The notes under the pieces: generated by a model
What the model saw: only the letters and a program-made list of their open reading frames with translations
Databases searched by the model: none
What the model was told of the DNA's origin: nothing
Program-made: the position numbers and the translations under genes
Assembly (NCBI RefSeq): GCF_003665065.1
Contig: NZ_RCHR01000003.1
Coordinates: forward strand, 186,001 to 250,000
Reading direction: 5' to 3'
DNA length: 64,000 bases
Origin: Oceanobacillus piezotolerans
GTDB lineage: Bacteria > Bacillota > Bacilli > Bacillales > Amphibacillaceae
Shown here: piece by piece, positions 33,966 to 43,642 of the stretch
Position numbering within the stretch: the stretch's first letter is position 1
Layout of the letters: every line of letters starts with the position of its first letter

Positions 33966-36140
33966 ATGCAGGATAATGAAAAACGTTATAAGAAATTTCG
34001 CCTCCCTCTTCCTAAGAATAAAAAACTTAGATATACGATGATTATTTGTGTATCTGTTCTTTTTCTTGGTTTAATAGGATATGGCGGAGTTTTAGTTGGT
34101 GGAAGTATAGTAGTTAAGGAAGAAGATCTAATATTAAATACGACTACAACGATTGAAACCACAGATGGTGAAGTTATAGAAACCTTGTATCACGAGAACC
34201 GGGATTATTTTTCAATTGAAAAAATCCCGCAGCACGTTCAAGATGCTTTTATCGCCATAGAAGATAGACGATTTTATGACCATGCTGGTATAGATATGAA
34301 ATCTATTACACGTGCAGTAATAAAAGATATTATGGCCATGAGCAAGGTAGAAGGTGGCAGCACCATAACACAGCAATTAGCAAAGAACTTATTTCTATAT
34401 AATGATAAAACATGGTCCAGAAAAATAAAAGAAGTGATGGCAGCTATTTATTTAGAGAAGAAACTAACCAAGGATGAGATATTAGAGCTCTATCTTAATG
34501 AAATTTATTTTGGTCATGGTGTGTATGGAGTAGAAACAGCATCTCAATTCTTCTTCTCTAAGCCGGTTGCAGATTTATCTGTCGCAGAAGGAGCTTTACT
34601 GGCTGGGCTAGCAAAGGCCCCTAATGGATATTCACCTATTAATCATCCTGAGAAAGCTTTGGACCGAAGAAATACAGTGCTTTATGCAATGGATGAAGCT
34701 GAGAAAATTTCTACGGAGGCAAGATTAAGTGAGCAGGGGAAAACATTAGGGTTAAATGTTCAAGAAAAAGAGGAAATGCCATGGTTGGCAAGCTATGTAG
34801 ATTTAGCTACGAAAGAAGCTGCTGATAAATATCAGCTCTCCATTGATGAACTCAGGCGTGGAGGTTACAGAATTGTAGTGAGCGTGGATCTTGAGGTGCA
34901 GCAGGCTGCATATGAACAGTTTCAAAATGATGAGTACTTCCCTGGCAATACAGAGGATGTTGAGGGCGCTTTTGTTATGATGAATCAACAAACAGGAGAG
35001 ATTGTTGCTGCTCTTGGTGGAAGAGACTTTATGTTTGGCGATTTAAATCGAGTTACAGTAACCCGCCAGCCTGGTTCTACTTTTAAACCAATTGCTGTTT
35101 ACGGGCCAGCTATGATGCATGAAGATGGGTACACACCATATACGATTATCCCTGATCAGCCGATGGAAGAATATATGGTTTCCAATGTGGATGACGTCTA
35201 CCAAGATTACGTAAGTATTTACGATGCGATTGTAAACTCTAAGAATACCTCTGCTGTTTGGCTGCTTGATCAAATAGGTGTGAAGTATGCAAAGCAATAC
35301 CTTGAAAAAATGGGGATACACATTGAAGATAATGACTTAGCAATCGCTCTTGGAGGGTTAAAGTATGGTGTTTCTCCACTTCAAATGATGGAAGGTTTTC
35401 GTTCTTTTGCTAGTGGTGGAAAGGTAATGGATTCTTATAGTATTAATACAATTTATGATAATGAAAATAACGTCATTTATCAGGCAAATCAAGAGGAAAC
35501 GGGGGTCTTCGATTCTCAGGTTGCTTGGAATATGACGGAAATGCTGACTACAGCTGTTGAGGAAGGGACGGCTCAAGCTGGGGATTATGATAAAGCTTTA
35601 GCAGGTAAAACGGGTTCCACACAGCATCCTCATGTAGATGGGGGAGTTAAGGATGCATGGTTTGTTGGATATACACCAGAATATGTGACAGCGTTATGGA
35701 TGGGGTATGATCATTCAGATATGGAACATTATTTGACAGACGGAAGTGCCTATCCAACAGCGCTAACCAAGGCAATATTATCAGAAGTGGATAATATCCA
35801 TCCTCTATCAGAAGAATTTCTAAAACCAGAGAATGTAGAATCTCTCCCAGAACCTATTGAATTGCCTGAGATTAACAATCTCCATGCACAATATGAGTTT
35901 GGTGGATTATCTATGTTGAGAGGAAAGTTAGTCTGGGATGGTTCCAGCGATGATCGGGTCGTATATCGAGTTTACCGGGAGCAGGATGGAATAGATAAGC
36001 GTGTTGCTGAAGTGCAGGGAGAGACAGAATACGTTATAAGCAATGTACTTTTCCAAGAAAACAGTTACTATGTAGTACCTTATAATCCATTAACCAAATT
36101 AGAAGGCAAGCGGTCAGAAACGGTTAAATTTTCTTGGTAA
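33966..36140 (+). CDS. pbpF: Class A penicillin-binding protein PbpF (PBP1F)
   Basis: A 724-residue bifunctional peptidoglycan synthase. Membrane anchor (MIICVSVLFLGLIGYGGVLVGG), GT51 glycosyltransferase motifs EDRRFYDHAG, GGSTITQQLAKN and LELYLNEIYFG. Transpeptidase motifs: SxxK in PGSTFKPIAVY, SxN as SKN in NSKNTSAVW, and KTG in LAGKTGSTQH. A short C-terminal Fn3-like tail follows. B. subtilis PbpF is 714 residues. The start follows AGAGGTGAAC; the open frame extends 13 codons upstream without support. As in B. subtilis it precedes hemEHY. Confidence 0.93.
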   Translation: MQDNEKRYKKFRLPLPKNKKLRYTMIICVSVLFLGLIGYGGVLVGGSIVVKEEDLILNTTTTIETTDGEVIETLYHENRDYFSIEKIPQHVQDAFIAIEDRRFYDHAGIDMKSITRAVIKDIMAMSKVEGGSTITQQLAKNLFLYNDKTWSRKIKEVMAAIYLEKKLTKDEILELYLNEIYFGHGVYGVETASQFFFSKPVADLSVAEGALLAGLAKAPNGYSPINHPEKALDRRNTVLYAMDEAEKISTEARLSEQGKTLGLNVQEKEEMPWLASYVDLATKEAADKYQLSIDELRRGGYRIVVSVDLEVQQAAYEQFQNDEYFPGNTEDVEGAFVMMNQQTGEIVAALGGRDFMFGDLNRVTVTRQPGSTFKPIAVYGPAMMHEDGYTPYTIIPDQPMEEYMVSNVDDVYQDYVSIYDAIVNSKNTSAVWLLDQIGVKYAKQYLEKMGIHIEDNDLAIALGGLKYGVSPLQMMEGFRSFASGGKVMDSYSINTIYDNENNVIYQANQEETGVFDSQVAWNMTEMLTTAVEEGTAQAGDYDKALAGKTGSTQHPHVDGGVKDAWFVGYTPEYVTALWMGYDHSDMEHYLTDGSAYPTALTKAILSEVDNIHPLSEEFLKPENVESLPEPIELPEINNLHAQYEFGGLSMLRGKLVWDGSSDDRVVYRVYREQDGIDKRVAEVQGETEYVISNVLFQENSYYVVPYNPLTKLEGKRSETVKFSW

Positions 36141-36260
36141 TAGATTGTCAAAGTTTGCGAATATCGTACAAATTCATGACAATATATATAATATGCTACA
36201 CTTTTATGACATTAGTTATTATAGTAGAAATGTGGCAGAATTGACAAAGGGTGAAATTAG

Positions 36261-37295
36261 ATGTCTAGACAAATTAATGAGACAATTGTTAAAGCATATA
36301 ATGGGGAAGAAACGGATTATGTTCCTGGTTGGTTTATGCGTCAGGCGGGTCGTTCACAACCTGAATATCGTGCTTTAAAAGAAAAATATTCTTTATTCGA
36401 AATCACGCATCAACCAGAACTTTGTGCATATGTAACCAGGCTTCCAGTTGAGAATTACGGCGTAGATGCAGCAATACTTTACAAAGATATTATGAGTCCA
36501 TTGCCGGCAATTGGAGTGGATGTGGAAATTAAATCTGGTATCGGCCCGGTGATTCACAATCCAATTAGAAACTTCCAAGATGTTGAGAAACTGGGAACGA
36601 TTAATCCAAAAGCGGATGTTCCGTATGTTTTAGACACGATTCGATTATTAACAGAAGAGCAATTGAATGTACCTTTAATAGGATTCAGTGGTGCCCCATT
36701 CACCTTAGCAAGCTATATGATTGAGGGGGGCCCATCGAAAAACTACAGTAAAACAAAAGCATTAATGTACAGCGAGCCTGAAACATGGTTTACGCTAATG
36801 GACAAGCTATCCGATATGGTCATCACCTATGTAGAAGCTCAAATTGAAGCAGGAGCAAAGGCCATTCAAATCTTTGATTCATGGGTGGGTTCATTAAATG
36901 CAGCAGATTATCGTCTGTTTATTAAACCTGTAATGACGGAGATTTTCTCGGAATTAAGAAAGCATGGAGTACCATTAATACTCTTCGGTGTGGGAGCAAG
37001 ACATCTATTGCTGGAATGGAATGACCTGCCTGTAGATGTTATCGGGTTAGACTGGCGCACTTCCATTTCGGAAGCTCGAAAGCTGGGAGTGACAAAAGTA
37101 TTACAGGGTAACCTTGACCCGACAATCCTATTAACAAATTGGGAAACAATTGAGAAACGAACAAAGGCAATTTTAGATGAAGGCATGGCAGACGGCAGAT
37201 ATGTCTTTAATTTAGGTCATGGGGTGACCCCAGATATTAAACCAGAGACCTTAAAAAGGTTAACGAACCTTATCCATGACTATTCTCAGAAATAA
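36261..37295 (+). CDS. hemE: Uroporphyrinogen decarboxylase HemE
   Basis: A 344-residue enzyme converting uroporphyrinogen III to coproporphyrinogen III. N-terminal signature [16 protein letters not shown], second motif [19 protein letters not shown], and C-terminal [10 protein letters not shown]. First gene of hemEHY, 35 bases ahead of hemH. The ribosome binding site AAAGGGTGA is 6 bases from the ATG. A TATAAT (36187-36192) lies upstream but no convincing -35. Confidence 0.95.
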   Translation: MSRQINETIVKAYNGEETDYVPGWFMRQAGRSQPEYRALKEKYSLFEITHQPELCAYVTRLPVENYGVDAAILYKDIMSPLPAIGVDVEIKSGIGPVIHNPIRNFQDVEKLGTINPKADVPYVLDTIRLLTEEQLNVPLIGFSGAPFTLASYMIEGGPSKNYSKTKALMYSEPETWFTLMDKLSDMVITYVEAQIEAGAKAIQIFDSWVGSLNAADYRLFIKPVMTEIFSELRKHGVPLILFGVGARHLLLEWNDLPVDVIGLDWRTSISEARKLGVTKVLQGNLDPTILLTNWETIEKRTKAILDEGMADGRYVFNLGHGVTPDIKPETLKRLTNLIHDYSQK

Positions 37296-37330
37296 GGGAC
37301 AATTTAATCTATCAGGAGAGGTGCATCAAC

Positions 37331-38266
37331 ATGGAAAAGAAGAAACTAGGGTTATTAGTAATGGCTTACGGAACGCCATATAAAGAGGAAGATATCGAAC
37401 CGTATTATACACATATACGTCACGGCAGAAAACCTGAACCAGAAGCTTTGCAGGATTTAAAAGATCGTTACAAAGCAATAGGCGGTATTTCTCCACTTGC
37501 CAAAATCACAGAAGAACAAACAAAGGCATTAGAAGAAGCAGTAAATAATAGTCAAGATGAGTACGAATTTAAAGCTTATATTGGATTGAAGCATATTACA
37601 CCATTTATTGAAGATGCAGTTGCAGAAATGGCGAAGGATGGAATAAAGGAAGCTGTATCCATCGTCTTAGCGCCACATTATTCTACATTCAGTATCAAGT
37701 CTTATAATGATCGTGCTCAGACAGAGGCTGAGAAATACGGAATGACGATTAAATCTGTAGAGAGCTGGTACAAAGAACCTGGGTTTATTAAATACTGGGC
37801 AGATGGGATTCGTGAAATATTTACAAATATGAATGATGAAGAAAGAAAAAATGCAGTTCTCATCGTATCTGCACACAGCTTACCTGAGAAAATCCTAAAG
37901 AATGGTGATCCATATTCAGATCAATTACATGAAACAGCTAAGTTAGTTGCAGAAGCTGCTGGGGTGGAAAACTATGAAGTAGGCTGGCAAAGTGAAGGAA
38001 ATACACCAGATCCATGGCTAGGACCAGATGTACAGGATTTAACTCGTGATTTATATGAGCAAAAAGGGTATCGCTCCTTTGTATACGCACCTGTTGGCTT
38101 TGTTGCCAATCACCTGGAGGTTCTTTATGACAATGACTATGAATGTAAAGTTGTGTGTGATGAAGTAGGTGCAAACTATTATCGTCCAGAAATGCCGAAT
38201 GCAAATCCGGAATTTATTCAAATGTTAGCCCATGTAGTACTAAACGCAACAAAGAGTGAAGCGTAA
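37331..38266 (+). CDS. hemH: Coproporphyrin ferrochelatase HemH (CpfC)
   Basis: A 311-residue ferrochelatase. Conserved catalytic histidine in [11 protein letters not shown] and metal-site Glu in [15 protein letters not shown]. In Firmicutes this enzyme inserts iron into coproporphyrin III. AGGAGAGGTG precedes the ATG. The last base of the stop overlaps hemY (TAATG), giving coupling within hemEHY. Confidence 0.95.
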   Translation: MEKKKLGLLVMAYGTPYKEEDIEPYYTHIRHGRKPEPEALQDLKDRYKAIGGISPLAKITEEQTKALEEAVNNSQDEYEFKAYIGLKHITPFIEDAVAEMAKDGIKEAVSIVLAPHYSTFSIKSYNDRAQTEAEKYGMTIKSVESWYKEPGFIKYWADGIREIFTNMNDEERKNAVLIVSAHSLPEKILKNGDPYSDQLHETAKLVAEAAGVENYEVGWQSEGNTPDPWLGPDVQDLTRDLYEQKGYRSFVYAPVGFVANHLEVLYDNDYECKVVCDEVGANYYRPEMPNANPEFIQMLAHVVLNATKSEA

Positions 38267-39666
38267 TGAATCGAAAAAATATTGTTGTAGTAGGTGGCGG
38301 AATGAGTGGTTTATCCGCTGCCTATTATTTACAAAAAAAGATAAATAAACAGGGGCTTCCATATAAGGTTACTTTAATAGAAGCAGGGGAAAAGCTCGGT
38401 GGACGGATAAAAACCTTAAAAAAAGATGGATACACAATTGAGCTGGGACCTGATTCACTTCTTTCAAGAAAGCCTTCGATTGTAGAGCTGGTAGATGAGC
38501 TTGGATTAAACGATGAGATCATTCGTAATAAGACAGGCCAATCCTATATCTTACAGAATAACAAATTGCATCCGATGCCAAAAGGAACGTTTATGGGCGT
38601 GCCAAAAGAAGTAGGGCCCTTATTAACTTCCAAGCTTGTCAGTGTGAAAGGCAGGATAAGGGCATTGTGTGATTACATTCTTCCGAAGGCTAAGCCAAAA
38701 GAAGATGTTTCTATCGGAGAATTTATGCGGCGCAGGTTTGGTAATGAAGTAGTCGATAGTCAAATTTCACCTATGCTATCAGGCATTCATTCTGGTGACA
38801 TTGATGAAATGAGTCTTATGGCGACTTATCCTAATTTCTATCATTTGGAGCAAAAGTATGGCAGTGTAATGAAAGGGCTACAGAAAACAATGCCAGCTAC
38901 TCAAGGAAAGAAGAAGAAACAGAGCATGTTTTTCACTTTCCAAGAGGGACTTGAAACCCTTGTTCTTCGGTTGACAGTAGCACTGGAAGAAGATACGGTC
39001 ACATTGAACTGTAAAGTCGACCATATTGAAAAAAAGGAAAAAGGTTATCACTTGTTATTAAGTAATGGAAGCGTATTAAAAGCAGAAGCAGTTGTGATGG
39101 CTACCGAACATCGTGCAATTCCAAAGGTATTTAGTCAATTTGATTTCTTCAAGAAGCTTTATGATATACCGACAACTTCTACGGTTAATGTTGTTTTGGC
39201 TTTTGATGCTAAAGAAGTAAAGAATAATATGGACGGGACTGGTTTTCAAGTCTCCCGAAAGACCAATGAGTACAGAATAACCGCTTGTACATGGGCGAAC
39301 AAAAAATGGCCAACAACCACGCCAGAAGGAAAAGTGTTATTGCGATGCTTCGCAGGGAAACCGAGTGATCAGGAGATAGTGGACTTATCAGATAATGAGA
39401 TTATTGATATTGTATTAAATGATTTACGTAAAGTAATGAAAATAAAAGGAAAACCAGACTTTACGATTGTTACTCGGTTCAGGAATGCTAGGCCACAGTA
39501 TACGGTTGGACACCAGCAGAGAGTGAGAGAAATCCGTGAATCTGTTTCATCACAATTGCCCGGTGTATATCTCATAGGAAGTTCCTATGATGGAGCAGGT
39601 ATTCCTGACTGTGTTCGAAACGCGGAAAAAGCAGCAAACGATGTTTTGGATTTTCTAACGAGGTAA
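38266..39666 (+). CDS. hemY: Coproporphyrinogen III oxidase HemY (CgoX)
   Basis: A 466-residue FAD flavoprotein, family length. N-terminal dinucleotide motif VVGGGMSGLSAAYYLQK, and C-terminal GSSYDGAGIPDCVRNAEKAA typical of HemY. Oxidises coproporphyrinogen III to coproporphyrin III with oxygen, upstream of HemH in the coproporphyrin branch. The final gene of the operon, terminated by a hairpin. Confidence 0.95.
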   Translation: MNRKNIVVVGGGMSGLSAAYYLQKKINKQGLPYKVTLIEAGEKLGGRIKTLKKDGYTIELGPDSLLSRKPSIVELVDELGLNDEIIRNKTGQSYILQNNKLHPMPKGTFMGVPKEVGPLLTSKLVSVKGRIRALCDYILPKAKPKEDVSIGEFMRRRFGNEVVDSQISPMLSGIHSGDIDEMSLMATYPNFYHLEQKYGSVMKGLQKTMPATQGKKKKQSMFFTFQEGLETLVLRLTVALEEDTVTLNCKVDHIEKKEKGYHLLLSNGSVLKAEAVVMATEHRAIPKVFSQFDFFKKLYDIPTTSTVNVVLAFDAKEVKNNMDGTGFQVSRKTNEYRITACTWANKKWPTTTPEGKVLLRCFAGKPSDQEIVDLSDNEIIDIVLNDLRKVMKIKGKPDFTIVTRFRNARPQYTVGHQQRVREIRESVSSQLPGVYLIGSSYDGAGIPDCVRNAEKAANDVLDFLTR

Positions 39667-39675
39667 ATATCAATT

Positions 39676-39708
39676 AAAAGGGGCAGCTTTTGCTGTTCCT
39701 TTTTATTT
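39676..39708 (+). terminator. Terminator of hemEHY
   Basis: AAAAGGGGCAGC / GCTGTTCCTTTT (two G-U pairs) with a 4-base loop, then T-rich. Confidence 0.75.
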
Positions 39709-39709
39709 T

Positions 39710-39765
39710 AGACAAAAAAAATACAGCTATGGTTGGCTGTAATGGGGATGTTTCTCCATTTAGCT
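39710..39765 (-). terminator. Probable terminator of yhfH
   Basis: On the minus strand AATGG ... CCATT nested in ACAGCT ... AGCTGT, followed by ATTTTTTTT. An imperfect but T-rich-tailed hairpin. Confidence 0.5.
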
Positions 39766-39795
39766 GTTATAATAACGATGTGATATCCAAGGTGA

Positions 39796-39924
39796 TTATC
39801 TAGCAGGATGATCGCATTCGTCACAGATATTGCCGTAACAATCTGCTTTTTCGTGGATGTCATTCCCGCATTGCTGGCATTTCTTTTTCGGTAGATTTTT
39901 GAAAAATTCAATTACACTCATCAT
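39796..39924 (-). CDS. yhfH: YhfH, 42-residue zinc-ribbon protein
   Basis: A very short gene encoding MMSVIEFFKNLPKKKCQQC followed by GNDIHEKADCYGNICDECDHPAR. Two CxxC knuckles (CQQC and CDEC) plus a third Cys suggest a zinc ribbon. Matches B. subtilis YhfH in sequence, size and place before yhfI. Ribosome binding site AAGGAGGAG, 7 bases before the first ATG. Function unknown. Confidence 0.85.
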   Translation of the reverse strand: MMSVIEFFKNLPKKKCQQCGNDIHEKADCYGNICDECDHPAR

Positions 39925-40023
39925 GATTAACTCCTCCTTCGTTTGATTATTTATATTGTATTACTACAGAAGGTGTTTTGTCAATACTGTTTTATAACAA
40001 AATTTTAAATAGGAGAGGATAAA

Positions 40024-40755
40024 ATGAAGGTAACAGTTGTTGGATATTGGGGAGGCTATCCCACTAAAGATGGGGCAACATCAGCTTATTTACTGGAACA
40101 TGATAATTTTACATTGCTGATTGATGCTGGCAGTGGTTCTTTATCAAAGCTGCAGAAGTATAAGGCTGTATCAGATTTGGATGCCGTTATTCTATCGCAT
40201 TATCATCATGATCACACAGCGGATATTGGTGTCCTGCAGTACGCTCGTTTAATTCACTATTATGTAACAGAGAGTGATACAGTTTTGCCAATATACGGTC
40301 ATACGGAGGATAAAGAAGGTTTCGGCTCTCTGACACATAACTTTACAAAAGGAATCGCATATCAGCCGGGGGAAGCTTTAAAAGTTGGTCCATTTACAAT
40401 TACGTTTATGAAAACGAAACACCCTGTTCCGTGCTATGGCATGAGAATTTCTGACGGGAAAGGTGTCTTGGTGTATACGGCAGATTCCAGTTATACAGAA
40501 GATTGGATTGACTTTGCAAAAGATAGTGGTTTACTTATCGCGGATTGCAATTACTATGCTGGACAAGATGGTTCAAAAGCGGGCCATATGAATAGTCAGG
40601 AAGTTGGTCAAATTGCTGAGAGGGCGAAGGTAGAATCACTTATATTAAGTCATTTACCTCAATTTGGGGACAGAAGTCAGCTTTTAAAAGAAGCAGGCGA
40701 AAGTTATAAAGGAAAGCTGATGCTTGCTGAAGAAGGGCTAACCTGGGAAGGCTAA
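40024..40755 (+). CDS. yhfI: Metallo-beta-lactamase fold hydrolase YhfI
   Basis: A 243-residue MBL-fold protein similar to YhfI and RNase Z-like hydrolases. Metal motif HYHHDH (HxHxDH), downstream His in TKHPVPCYGM, Asp in YTADSSYTEDW and final His in LILSHLPQ. The exact substrate is unknown. ATAGGAGAGGATAA precedes the ATG. Followed by lplJ after 78 bases, as in B. subtilis. Confidence 0.87.
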   Translation: MKVTVVGYWGGYPTKDGATSAYLLEHDNFTLLIDAGSGSLSKLQKYKAVSDLDAVILSHYHHDHTADIGVLQYARLIHYYVTESDTVLPIYGHTEDKEGFGSLTHNFTKGIAYQPGEALKVGPFTITFMKTKHPVPCYGMRISDGKGVLVYTADSSYTEDWIDFAKDSGLLIADCNYYAGQDGSKAGHMNSQEVGQIAERAKVESLILSHLPQFGDRSQLLKEAGESYKGKLMLAEEGLTWEG

Positions 40756-40833
40756 AAGAAACGTATTCGTTGATTCCTTTAAATTTATGCATTAAACTAA
40801 TTTGTAGAACTAATTTACTAGGAGGTTTTCGCG

Positions 40834-41829
40834 TTGAAGTTTATTGATAACAAAGGCATTACAGATCCAATGATTAATCTTGCTATTGAAGAATATATTT
40901 TAGAAAACTTCGGTGAGAAAGATACATATTTATTATTCTATATTAATAAGCCATCTATTATTATTGGGAGAAATCAGAATACGATTGAAGAGATTAATAC
41001 CGATTATGTGGATGAAAAAGGAATCAAAGTTGTTCGTCGTCTTTCTGGTGGCGGAGCTGTATATCATGATGAACAAAACCTTAACTTTAGCTTTATTACG
41101 AAGGATGACGGGGAAAGCTTCCAGAACTTTGCTAAGTTCCTTCAGCCAATTATTAAAGTATTAAATGAATTAGGAGTTCCAGCCGAACTGCAAGGACGTA
41201 ATGATGTGGCTGTTGAAGGAAGAAAAATCTCAGGTAATGCCATGTTCTCTACAAAAGGACGTATGTTTAGTCACGGCACACTTATGTTAGATTCTGAGCT
41301 TGAAGAGCTTACAAAGGCATTAAAAGTGAAAAAAGAGAAAATCGCATCTAAAGGAATTAAATCTATCCGCAGCCGTGTAGCGAATATTTCTGAATATCTT
41401 GATGAAAAAGTCACGATGGAGCAGTTCAAGGAAGCAATTCTTAAGAACGTCTTTGATGTAGATGATATAAAGGATGTTCCACAATATGTTCTAACAGTTA
41501 AAGATTGGGAAAATATCCATGAAATTTCAAAAAATAGATATCAGCAATGGGAATGGAACTTTGGAAAATCTCCGTCTTATAATGTACAAGAGTCACATAA
41601 ATTCCCAGCTGGTTTAGTTGATGTGCGATTAGATGTGCAAAAAGGAGTAATTGAAAATTGCAAGATTTTCGGAGACTTCTTTGGAATTGGAAATGTGAAA
41701 GACTTGGAAGAGAAATTAGTAGGAGTCCGTCATGAGCGTGGAGCAATTGAAGATGCTTTAGCAGATATTGACGTGCCACATTATTTAGGTAAAATTTCAA
41801 AAGAAGATTTTGTTGGTTTACTCTACTAA
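40834..41829 (+). CDS. lplJ: Lipoate-protein ligase LplJ
   Basis: A 331-residue enzyme of the same length as B. subtilis LplJ. It attaches free lipoate to lipoyl domains through lipoyl-AMP. Motifs RRLSGGGAVYHDEQNLNFSF and the catalytic lysine region DVAVEGRKISGNAMF; a C-terminal accessory domain is present. The TTG start is fixed by AGGAGG, 9 bases upstream. Single gene with a terminator. Confidence 0.94.
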   Translation: MKFIDNKGITDPMINLAIEEYILENFGEKDTYLLFYINKPSIIIGRNQNTIEEINTDYVDEKGIKVVRRLSGGGAVYHDEQNLNFSFITKDDGESFQNFAKFLQPIIKVLNELGVPAELQGRNDVAVEGRKISGNAMFSTKGRMFSHGTLMLDSELEELTKALKVKKEKIASKGIKSIRSRVANISEYLDEKVTMEQFKEAILKNVFDVDDIKDVPQYVLTVKDWENIHEISKNRYQQWEWNFGKSPSYNVQESHKFPAGLVDVRLDVQKGVIENCKIFGDFFGIGNVKDLEEKLVGVRHERGAIEDALADIDVPHYLGKISKEDFVGLLY

Positions 41830-41837
41830 CTCTTAGG

Positions 41838-41868
41838 AGGCTATCTTATATGGTAGCCTTTTTTTTGT
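41838..41868 (+). terminator. Terminator of lplJ
   Basis: AGGCTA / TAGCCT outer stem with AT inner part, followed by eight T. Confidence 0.8.
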
Positions 41869-42010
41869 GCTTGGAAATCGTGAAATTTATGGGGCTGTGT
41901 ATCATTCTTAATGAGATTATGATATTTAAAAACTTGTAGTTTATGCCAAAATAGATAAGCTCCAGACTTATTATTGTGCAAAAAGACTAGGAAACACATG
42001 AAAATATGTG

Positions 42011-42126
42011 CTGATTTCCGCTGCGGGCAGTCGCTTTCCGCGGGCGGCTGGTGAGCCTCCTCGTGCTACGCACTGCGGGGTCTCACCTAGGCCTGTCCTC
42101 CCGCAGGAGTCGACTGCCCTCCGCTT
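42011..42126 (-). repeat. GC-rich intergenic repeat, left (inverted) copy
   Basis: Minus strand reads GCGGAGGGCAGTCGACTCCT, then GCGGGAG ... GAGACCCCGCAG ... GAGGAGGCTCACC ... GCCCGCGGAAAGCG. This string of GC boxes is characteristic of a dispersed repeat found between genes in many Bacillaceae (recognised from general familiarity). Forms an inverted pair with the copy at 42189-42313. The remainder of 41870-42580 holds no gene. Confidence 0.75.
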
Positions 42127-42188
42127 CAATCACTGTCTATGTGGTTAGTGTTTCCTTGAATATGTTAAAGCTTTTAAAGCACCACATC

Positions 42189-42313
42189 AGCGGAGGAAAT
42201 ACACGGAGACTCCTGCGGGAAAGCGAAGACGCTGAGACCCCGCAGAGAGCGGTTTTTGCGAACGAGGAGGCTCAGCGCGAGCCCGCGGAAAGCGTAGTGT
42301 ATTTCCGTAGCGG
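42189..42313 (+). repeat. GC-rich intergenic repeat, right (direct) copy
   Basis: Plus strand shows GCGGAGGAAATACACGGAGA, CTCCTGCGGGAAAGCGAAGA, GCTGAGACCCCGCAG, ACGAGGAGGCTCAGCG and GCCCGCGGAAAGCG in the same order as the inverted copy. The frame running through it has no start signals and is not a gene. Confidence 0.78.
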
Positions 42314-42585
42314 TTCTACGCACTATTTACAATTAACTTAACTGCACTTTCTATTAATTGCCAAAGGGTTAAAAAAACGAAACCAACGTAATGTATATTT
42401 AAGTCAACTCAGTGCAGCCCTTAAAACTTCCTTACTTTAAGTGTAAAATTCAAAAACTCGCAATTAATGTAAATTTATTGAAAAGATTGTCTTTTTCGCT
42501 ATACTTTTGATTTTTTGTTTGATAAATTGAACGTAACGCTACTTTCTTTACATTTTACTGAACATGAAAGGAAGAATAGAATATA

Positions 42586-43107
42586 ATGAAAATCGATTTT
42601 GATAGCTCGAATTATGAAGTTAATCCTCTTACGATGGCCATTATTACAAAAGAAGATATTAGCGGTAATCCTATAACGGTGGTGATGGAAGAGGAGGCAG
42701 AATATGTTGTTGATATGAGTCCGCGTCGAATGATGGAGTATGCTTGCAAGTTTTTCGGTTCCAGTCTGAAAGGCAGGCAGGAGGGGACTACCGGCATCAG
42801 TGGCATTACACATAAAATCCCCATTTCTATTGATCCTTCAAGTGGCATGTATTTCTTTCCTACCAATTCTCCAAACCATAGAATGTGTTCATGGATTTCA
42901 CATTCTCATATTCACAAAATGAAAAAGGTAAACAATCTGCGCACAGAAGTCATCTTTAAAAATGGAAAATCTGTTGTATTAGAGGTTTCTTATGGCTCTA
43001 TGTTAAATCAGGTGCAACGTACAGCGCAGTTTCGCTTCTTATTGGATAAACGAATTAAGCTTTTGCAACAGCAGCAGGTTGAGATGATTGCAGAGACAGC
43101 TCCATAA
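42586..43107 (+). CDS. comK: Competence transcription factor ComK
   Basis: A 173-residue homologue of ComK, the master activator of DNA-uptake genes. Shared features include YEVNPLTMAI, CKFFGSSLKGRQEGT, ITHKIPISIDPSSGMYFFPT, CSWISHSHI and FKNGKSVVLEVSYGSMLNQVQRTAQFR. Somewhat shorter than B. subtilis ComK (192), lacking its C-terminal tail, which there mediates MecA-dependent degradation. A/T-rich patches upstream (AAAAG-N5-CTTTTT) could be a ComK box, weakly. GAAAGGAAGAA precedes the ATG. Its last 53 bases overlap the convergent yhjD-like gene. Confidence 0.9.
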   Translation: MKIDFDSSNYEVNPLTMAIITKEDISGNPITVVMEEEAEYVVDMSPRRMMEYACKFFGSSLKGRQEGTTGISGITHKIPISIDPSSGMYFFPTNSPNHRMCSWISHSHIHKMKKVNNLRTEVIFKNGKSVVLEVSYGSMLNQVQRTAQFRFLLDKRIKLLQQQQVEMIAETAP

Positions 43108-43444
43108 GTTCTTCGTAAATGGCCTGCACATGCTTTCGAATTGCTGGATTAAAGTAGTTTCGTTTCTCCTCATATCCATTACAAGTGAATAAATAAGATG
43201 AAAAAGAATCATTTTTATTTAATTGAACTACTTTTAATTTCTTATCCTCCATTGTTTTTCTTAGCTTTCTCCGTTCATTTAATGCATTGGATTCCATTCT
43301 TTGCAACAACTCAATATAAGGATCTTTTATTTTGAAAGCTCCATTTTGAATATGAGCAACATCTTGCTTAATCACAACAATCGCCATAGATAGAAAAAGG
43401 AACCTGGATGCTATATGTAGTTCCTCTTCTGTAAGATAGCGCAT
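43055..43444 (-). CDS. yhjD: YhjD-like conserved protein
   Basis: A 129-residue soluble helical protein. Sequence character (an N-terminal region leading to GAFKIKDPYIELLQRM, then RNYFNPAIRKHVQ) resembles YhjD of B. subtilis, which lies in the comK-addB interval; function unknown. Ribosome binding site AAGGAGGAAA, 4 bases before the ATG. The 3' end overlaps comK by 53 bases in opposite orientation. Confidence 0.68.
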   Translation of the reverse strand: MRYLTEEELHIASRFLFLSMAIVVIKQDVAHIQNGAFKIKDPYIELLQRMESNALNERRKLRKTMEDKKLKVVQLNKNDSFSSYLFTCNGYEEKRNYFNPAIRKHVQAIYEELMELSLQSSQPAAVAKA

Positions 43445-43642
43445 AAGATTTCCTCCTTATCGGAACGTTTGTTCCCTTTTATTATATGCTAAAAGTAAAG
43501 ATAAATACAACATAAAATAAATATTTCTAGTAAAATGGAAGAAAGTAGCTATTTTTCCTATTTAGGGATTTAATATATACTAGAAAAGACATAATAGGGA
43601 ATATAACAAGAAGACACTGTGCGGATGAGGGGATAAAACTAC

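Noticed and set aside
39708..39911. 67-codon minus-strand frame near yhfH
   Set aside because: Wrong frame; the real gene is the 42-residue YhfH with CxxC pairs and a strong ribosome binding site.
42051..42341. 96-codon plus-strand frame between lplJ and comK
   Set aside because: Runs through the inverted GC-rich repeats, with no start signal; composition-driven.
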